The position numbers and the translations under genes are program-made. From Streptomyces barkulensis (lineage in GTDB: Bacteria > Actinomycetota > Actinomycetes > Streptomycetales > Streptomycetaceae): a DNA stretch of 64,000 bases. The notes under the pieces were generated by a model. The model had not been told where the DNA came from, did not search any database, and saw nothing but the letters and a program-made list of their open reading frames with translations. The DNA lies in contig NZ_PGSG01000006.1 of NCBI RefSeq assembly GCF_002843305.1, positions 124,001 through 188,000 on the forward strand, written 5' to 3'. This document shows positions 60,017 through 64,000 of the stretch, in pieces (the stretch's first letter is position 1; every line of letters starts with the position of its first letter).

Positions 60017-60442
60017 ATGACCCCGACACCGCGGACGACATGGACGCTGCTGGACATCGACCGCGCCCTGCGCGCGAGCTGGGCCGCCGACACCTGCTGC
60101 CCGTCCGACGGCACCCGCATCGCGTGGAGCCCGGACAACCCGGCCTGGGGACACTGCGACGTCACCTCCCTGGTCGTCAACGATCTGCTGGGCGGCGAGC
60201 TGGTGGTCGGCGAGGTGTTCCACGGTGGTGAGCAGGAGGGCTACCACTGGTGGAACCGGCTGCCGAGCGGGATCGAACTAGACCTGACGCGCGAGCAGTT
60301 CGTCAGGGGTGAGACGGTCACCGAGGGGCGGGCGGTGGAGCGGCCCGCCGGACGGACGCGCCGCCGCTGGGAGGAGTACCTGGTGCTGCGCGGCCGTGTC
60401 GAGGAGCGGCTCGGCCCGCTGCCGCCGGTGCCGGGCCTGTGA
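60017..60442 (+). CDS. YunG-like small protein
   Basis: 141 residues. The motif SWAADTCxP...WSPDNPAWGHCDVTSLVVNDLLGGELVVG with a conserved Cys, His/Cys and Asn-Pro-Ala matches the YunG family, whose function is unknown; the Cys-His-like set hints at a papain-like fold. Start ATG 60017 (or ATG 60005, four more residues). It is 74 bases after dnaB. Confidence 0.75.
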   Translation: MTPTPRTTWTLLDIDRALRASWAADTCCPSDGTRIAWSPDNPAWGHCDVTSLVVNDLLGGELVVGEVFHGGEQEGYHWWNRLPSGIELDLTREQFVRGETVTEGRAVERPAGRTRRRWEEYLVLRGRVEERLGPLPPVPGL

Positions 60443-60495
60443 GGCGTCCGTCCGCCGGGCGGCGCACGGGCACGGGCACGGTGGGAGGCCGGTGA

Positions 60496-61254
60496 GTGTA
60501 CGAGGAGCGGGGGTCGCGGCGGGTGGCCGGTGCGGTGGTGTGGCGCCGGGAGGCCCTCGCGCGACCGCAGCGGGCGCGGGTGCTGCCGGACGGGTGCATG
60601 GATCTGATCCGGACTGCCGGCGGGCTGCTGGTGGCCGGACCGGACACCAGGGCCCAGCTGACCGACGACCTGCCGGGGACCGGCTATGTGGGGCTGCGTT
60701 TCCCGCCCGGCACCGGGCCGCGCGTCCTGGGCGTACCGGCGTACGAGCTGCGGGACGCACGGGTGCCGCTGGAGGCGGTCTGGCCGGAGCGCGAGGTGCG
60801 GGAGCTGGCCGAGCGGATGGCCGAGCGGACGGCGGAGCGGATTGCGGGGCGGACGGCGGGGGCCCGGAGCGGGGCCGCGGTGCTGGAGGAGGCCGCGGCG
60901 GTACGGCTGCGGCGGGCGCCGGGCGATCCGCTGACGGCGGCGGTGGCCGCCGGGCTGCGGGCCGGCGTGAGCGTCGCCGAGGTGGCGCGCGGGGTGGGGC
61001 TGAGCGAGCGGCAGCTCCACCGCCGCTCGCTGGCGGCCTTCGGCTACGGGCCCAAGACCCTGGCCCGGGTGCTGCGGTTCCGGCGTGCTCTGCGCCTGGT
61101 CCGCGGCGGTGTGCCGCCGGCGTCGGCCGCGGCCGGTGCCGGATACGCGGACCAGGCGCATCTGTCGCGCGAGGTCAGGGCGCTGGCCGGGGTTCAGCTC
61201 TCGGTGCTGCTGTCGGAAGGCCGATCGCTGGAGGGCCGGCCGCCGGAGGGCTGA
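60496..61254 (+). CDS. AraC-family transcriptional regulator
   Basis: 252 residues: an N-terminal sensing half (LPDGCMDLIRT, as in DUF6597-type regulators) and a C-terminal AraC pair of HTHs (SVAEVARGVGLSERQLHRRSLAAFGYGPKTLARVLRF; AAAGAGYADQAHLSREVRALAG). Start GTG 60496 after GGAGG. Overlaps the convergent VOC gene by 61 bases. Its ligand is unknown; control of VOC is possible. Confidence 0.88.
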   Translation: MYEERGSRRVAGAVVWRREALARPQRARVLPDGCMDLIRTAGGLLVAGPDTRAQLTDDLPGTGYVGLRFPPGTGPRVLGVPAYELRDARVPLEAVWPEREVRELAERMAERTAERIAGRTAGARSGAAVLEEAAAVRLRRAPGDPLTAAVAAGLRAGVSVAEVARGVGLSERQLHRRSLAAFGYGPKTLARVLRFRRALRLVRGGVPPASAAAGAGYADQAHLSREVRALAGVQLSVLLSEGRSLEGRPPEG

Positions 61255-61676
61255 TCGGCGGAGGCCTGATCGCCGGGTGCGCCGTCCGGCAGCGGGGCGA
61301 AGAGGGCGACCGCGTTGCCGTCGGGGTCGAGGACGATGGCGTACCGCTGGCCCCAGAAGGCGTCCCAGGGTGCCTTGTGGCCGGTGTACCCGGCCCGGGT
61401 CAGTTCGGCGTACTGCCGGTCGACGTCGGCGGGGTCGTCGCAGGCGAAGGCGAGTTCGACGCGGCCGTCGCCGCTGGGCGGAGTCCAGGAGGGATCGAAG
61501 GAGCGGATGGTCTCGACGGTGTCCCAGGCGATGCGCAGGCCACCGGGCAGCGGGGCCTCCACATGGGGCTGCCCTTCGGAGCCTGCGGGGATGTCGAGGC
61601 CGAGGCGGCGGTAGAACGCCAGCGAGGCGGCCATGTCGGAGGTGACCAGGCCGACGAGATCGATACGGGGTGCCAT
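61194..61676 (-). CDS. VOC (glyoxalase/bleomycin-resistance) family protein
   Basis: 160 residues with two VOC half-domains (MAPRIDLVGLVTSDMAASLAFYRRLGLDIP; FACDDPADVDRQYAELTRAGYTG..FWGQRYAIVLDPDGNAVALFAPL). The last about 25 residues (DQASADQPSGGRPSSDRPS) are low complexity and come from the overlap with the AraC-type gene. Substrate unknown. ATG 61676. Confidence 0.88.
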   Translation of the reverse strand: MAPRIDLVGLVTSDMAASLAFYRRLGLDIPAGSEGQPHVEAPLPGGLRIAWDTVETIRSFDPSWTPPSGDGRVELAFACDDPADVDRQYAELTRAGYTGHKAPWDAFWGQRYAIVLDPDGNAVALFAPLPDGAPGDQASADQPSGGRPSSDRPSDSSTES

Positions 61677-61820
61677 ACGGCCATGCTGGGGCGTCGCCGG
61701 GCCGGAGGTCTTGAAGGAATCGGACGTGTCCGGCGGGCGGACCGGGCGGGCGGCCCGGGCGGTCCGGTGCGGACGGAAACGGGTCGGTGCCGCCGCGTGG
61801 GGCGGCATAGGGTGCCGGTC

Positions 61821-62273
61821 ATGAGCGACTTCGGCATACGCCCCGCGACGGAGAGCGACCTGCGGGCCATCGTGGACATGCTCGCCGACGACCCGCTGGG
61901 CGCCCGCCGCGAGTCGCCCGGCGACCTCGCCCCCTACCGGGAGGCCTTCGCGGAGATCGCCGCCGACCCCCACCAGCATCTGGTCGTCGCGGTCCGCGAC
62001 GGCCGGGTCGTCGGCACGCTCCAGCTCACCGTCGTCCCCGGGCTGTCGCGGCGCGGCGCCAGCCGTGCGCTCATCGAGGCCGTGCGCGTCCACTCCGGCG
62101 AGCGCGGCGGGGGTCTGGGCACCCGGCTGATCGAGTGGGCGATCGAGGAGGCGCGGCGCCTGGGCTGCGCCCTGGTCCAGCTCACCTCCGACGCCACCCG
62201 CGCGGAGGCCCACCGCTTCTACGAGCGGCTGGGCTTCACGGCCTCGCACGTGGGGTTCAAGCTGGCGCTCTGA
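61821..62273 (+). CDS. GNAT family N-acetyltransferase
   Basis: 150 residues with IRPATESDLRAIVDMLADD, the acetyl-CoA loop RGGGLGTRLIEWAIEEARRLGC and AHRFYERLGFTASHVGFKL. Resembles YhbS/phosphinothricin-like GNATs; acceptor unknown. ATG 61821. Closed by the hairpin at 62307-62347. Confidence 0.88.
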   Translation: MSDFGIRPATESDLRAIVDMLADDPLGARRESPGDLAPYREAFAEIAADPHQHLVVAVRDGRVVGTLQLTVVPGLSRRGASRALIEAVRVHSGERGGGLGTRLIEWAIEEARRLGCALVQLTSDATRAEAHRFYERLGFTASHVGFKLAL

Positions 62274-62306
62274 GCCCCGCCGGCTCCTTCCGCCGCTAGA
62301 CTGCGC

Positions 62307-62347
62307 AAGGCCCGAAGCCGCAACTTCCGCTTGCGACTTCGGGCCTT
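62307..62347. terminator. Bidirectional terminator hairpin
   Basis: AAGGCCCGAAG.CGCAA pairs with TTGCG.CTTCGGGCCTT (one C/A mismatch), 7-base loop, then TTG. Between the convergent GNAT and Mrr-like genes. Confidence 0.85.
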
Positions 62348-62396
62348 TGTGCGCGGTCGTGCCGCACACACCGGTCGTTGCCGGACGTGCCGGTCG

Positions 62397-63395
62397 TCAG
62401 CGCAGCACCTGGAGCGCCGTCCCCGTGCTCCACGCCTCCAGCAGCGCGCGGTGCACGGCGGTGATGCCGTGGCGGGCCGCGAGGCCGAGTGCGGCGGGGG
62501 TGAACGCGGAGGTGGTGACGAACAGGGCCACCTCCGCCTCGAGTTCGAGCTTCGCCATCCCGGCGAACTCCCACATCGCTCCGCTCTCCACGGCCCGGTG
62601 CGGCGTGGCGTGCTCGCACCGCACCACCAGCCGCCGCCCATCGGCGGTGTGCCCGACGAGCTCGGTGCTCGGGCCGCTGTCGGAGCCGGTGCTCGTCACG
62701 GTGCACCCGTCGCGGCGGCAGAGCCCGGCGACATGGTCCTCGAACTCGCGCCGGCCCATCGTGTCCACGGCCGTCGCCGCTCCTGTGAGTTCCCGATCCT
62801 GGAGAGTCCGCTTGACGCGTTCGAGGTCCTCGCGGATCGCGGTCAGCTCCCGGCGCTGCTCGCCGGAGGCGTGGATGAGGTGGTTCAGCATGGGGACGAT
62901 GGTCTGGCCGATGAGCCGGCCCGCGGTCTGGGTGCTGATGCGCGTGATGCGCTCGTCCAGGGCGTCGAGGTCGATGTGGAAAAGGTTGTCCACAGGCCGG
63001 GGGCGGGCGGTCCGCTCGGCGTCCAGCAGGTAGGCACGCACCTGACGTGCGACGACGCTGTCGCGCAGCAGCATCGCGACGTTGAGGACGGTGCGCCGGG
63101 AGAAGACCGCGACGGAGCGGGTGCGCGGGGGCAGTCCACAGAGTTGCTTGAAGCAACTCAGTTCCGGGCCTGTCAGGACGCGGTAGCCATTGGCTTCCAG
63201 CTCGTCGCGGTGGTCGTGGACGACGGCACGGATGACGGTCTCCCCCACTTCGAAGTAGGCGGCCACCATCCGCGTCGTGACATGTGCTCCGTCCGGCAGG
63301 ACGGAGAGCGCCTTCACCTTGTCCAGCGCGCCCGTGTGCTCGGCCACGCTCTCGCGCAGTGTCCTCGACTCCAGCAGGACTTCCTCGTTCACCAT
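62397..63395 (-). CDS. Protein with Mrr-like restriction-fold C-terminal domain
   Basis: 332 residues. The N-terminal half (about 1-115: VTTRMVAAYFEVGETVIRAVVHDHRDELEANGYRVLTG, FSRRTVLNVAMLLRDSVVARQVRAYLL) looks like the phage antirepressor/Rha or DNA-binding N module, and a helical linker follows. The C-terminal part (about 222-332: GRREFEDHVAGLCRRDGCTV..LVVRCEH..LFVTTSAFTPAALGLAARHGI) has the Mrr_cat fold, but the usual D..QxK is replaced (RCEH), so nuclease activity is doubtful. Start ATG 63395 after GGAGGAGA. A perfect DnaA box, TTGTCCACA, lies inside at 62986-62994. Confidence 0.75.
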   Translation of the reverse strand: MVNEEVLLESRTLRESVAEHTGALDKVKALSVLPDGAHVTTRMVAAYFEVGETVIRAVVHDHRDELEANGYRVLTGPELSCFKQLCGLPPRTRSVAVFSRRTVLNVAMLLRDSVVARQVRAYLLDAERTARPRPVDNLFHIDLDALDERITRISTQTAGRLIGQTIVPMLNHLIHASGEQRRELTAIREDLERVKRTLQDRELTGAATAVDTMGRREFEDHVAGLCRRDGCTVTSTGSDSGPSTELVGHTADGRRLVVRCEHATPHRAVESGAMWEFAGMAKLELEAEVALFVTTSAFTPAALGLAARHGITAVHRALLEAWSTGTALQVLR

Positions 63396-63515
63396 CACCG
63401 TCTCCTCCGTCCGGGCGTCACCCCGATGGCGCAGCCCCTCACCGGGAGAACGAGGCGAAACGTGTGAAGACACGATCGAATGCCATGAAGGTGTGCGAAG
63501 TTCCACACCAGCGCG

Positions 63516-63562
63516 GACGGCTTGGGACAGGCCTCCTTCAAGGAGTTCTGCCCCAAGCCGTC
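63516..63562. repeat. Long imperfect hairpin in divergent promoter region
   Basis: Arms of about 23 bases (from GACGGCTTGGG at 63516 to CCCAAGCCGTC ending 63562) with three mismatches and an inner CTCCTT/AAGGAG stem. It lies 121 bases upstream of the Mrr-like gene and 99 bases upstream of the beta-lactamase-type gene. Operator or attenuator unknown. Confidence 0.65.
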
Positions 63563-63570
63563 GGCGGGAG

Positions 63571-63579
63571 TTGTCCACA
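63571..63579 (+). promoter_or_regulatory. Perfect DnaA box near the hairpin
   Basis: TTGTCCACA at 63571-63579; TTCTCCACA follows at 63719-63727. With 62986-62994 this makes three good boxes in 750 bases. Confidence 0.5.
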
Positions 63580-63660
63580 CCCCGTGGCGCACCCACCACC
63601 AAGGGGTCGGCGCGGTGGAAAACGCTGGCCCCGGCCGACGCGGCCGGGGAGAGTGGGCGC

Positions 63661-64000
63661 ATGATCGATTCCAGTGCGGACATGGACGGCGAGCTGCTGC
63701 CGGAGACCCGTCGAGCGCTTCTCCACAGGCTGGCCGTCGCCCAGGCCGAGGGCCGGGTGCCGTCGGCGGTCGGGGCCGTGGTGCGGGACGGGCGGACGGT
63801 GTGGACGGGGGTGCGCGGCGGAGCGGTCGGCCCGCCCGGCGCGGTGGGGGAGACGGAGGGCGTGCCGACCGCGGACACCCGGTACCGGATCGGTTCGATC
63901 ACCAAGACGTTCGTCGCCGTGCTGGTGATGCGGCTGTGCGACGAGGGACTGCTGGACCTGTCCGACCCGCTCGGTGAGCATCTGGAGGTGCCCGCCGGGG
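63661..64000 (+). CDS. Serine hydrolase, beta-lactamase (class C) family, partial
   Basis: The first 113 residues only; the gene runs off the right edge. The SxxK motif is in RIGSITKTFVAVLVMRLCDEGLLDLSDPLGEHL, where the Ser is the nucleophile. Family members are penicillin-binding-like esterases or carboxypeptidases. There is no clear signal peptide, so it may be cytosolic. ATG 63661; no strong ribosome site is seen. Confidence 0.85.
   Translation, partial: MIDSSADMDGELLPETRRALLHRLAVAQAEGRVPSAVGAVVRDGRTVWTGVRGGAVGPPGAVGETEGVPTADTRYRIGSITKTFVAVLVMRLCDEGLLDLSDPLGEHLEVPAG

Noticed and set aside
60255..60295. tRNA-like GGGATCGAACT near 60280
   Set aside because: Only a T-loop-like match; no cloverleaf, and it is inside the YunG-like gene.

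Overview
The window is a very GC-rich actinobacterial chromosome segment with the conserved Streptomyces replication-origin neighbourhood. Diagnostic points are the order DUF3566-gyrA-gyrB-DUF721-recF-gnd-dnaN-oriC-dnaA / rpmH-rnpA-yidD-yidC-jag-rsmG-parA-parB, many GTG starts, parS sites of the form GTTTCACGTGAAAC, and genes typical of sporulating actinomycetes (crgA, femX, DLW-39, DUF5324, DUF6049). No insertion sequence, integrase, CRISPR array or biosynthetic cluster is visible. This is core chromosome, and most interest lies in its regulatory DNA and a few odd proteins.

Left part (1-12.3 kb): a translationally coupled minus-strand run (small membrane protein, PabA-type amidotransferase, class E sortase cut by the window edge), a DUF881 protein, crgA, a cluster of DnaA boxes, a rhomboid protease, a cyclophilin, a DUF5324 protein, tRNA-Ala(TGC), an XRE-type regulator next to a Ser/Thr kinase, a tandem pair of paralogous secreted/membrane proteins (one with a vWA domain), the tiny DLW-39 protein and tRNA-Ile(GAT).

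Origin (12.3-31.7 kb): minus-strand DUF3566, gyrA, gyrB, DUF721, recF, gnd, dnaN; oriC at about 22.33-23.20 kb with about twenty DnaA-box-like 9-mers, mostly degenerate; dnaA; then divergently rpmH, rnpA, yidD, yidC, jag, rsmG, parA, parB and a GNAT protein. Six good parS sites lie at 29-45 kb, all on the rpmH/parAB side of oriC. Two are at the centre of 44-48 bp palindromes that look like terminators.

Cell-envelope block (31.7-54.4 kb): a minus-strand series DUF6049-murJ-pseudokinase-sigM-anti-sigma-trxB-trxA, with a textbook SigR promoter before trxB. It parallels the mycobacterial MviN region, except that the pseudokinase is a separate gene. Next come cca, an MFS transporter, a GT87-like mannosyltransferase, a class A penicillin-binding protein, a PadR regulator with a perfect palindromic operator upstream of ino1, an alanine-racemase-fold protein beside femX, and a small membrane protein.

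Right part (54.4-64 kb): rpsF-ssb-rpsR-rplI, a MATE transporter, a second DnaA-box cluster with a perfect 15-bp-arm hairpin ahead of dnaB, then accessory genes (YunG-like, AraC-type regulator, VOC, GNAT, an unusual protein with an Mrr-like C-terminal domain lacking the usual catalytic motif, and a serine beta-lactamase-type hydrolase cut by the window end). Perfect TTGTCCACA boxes recur in this last stretch.
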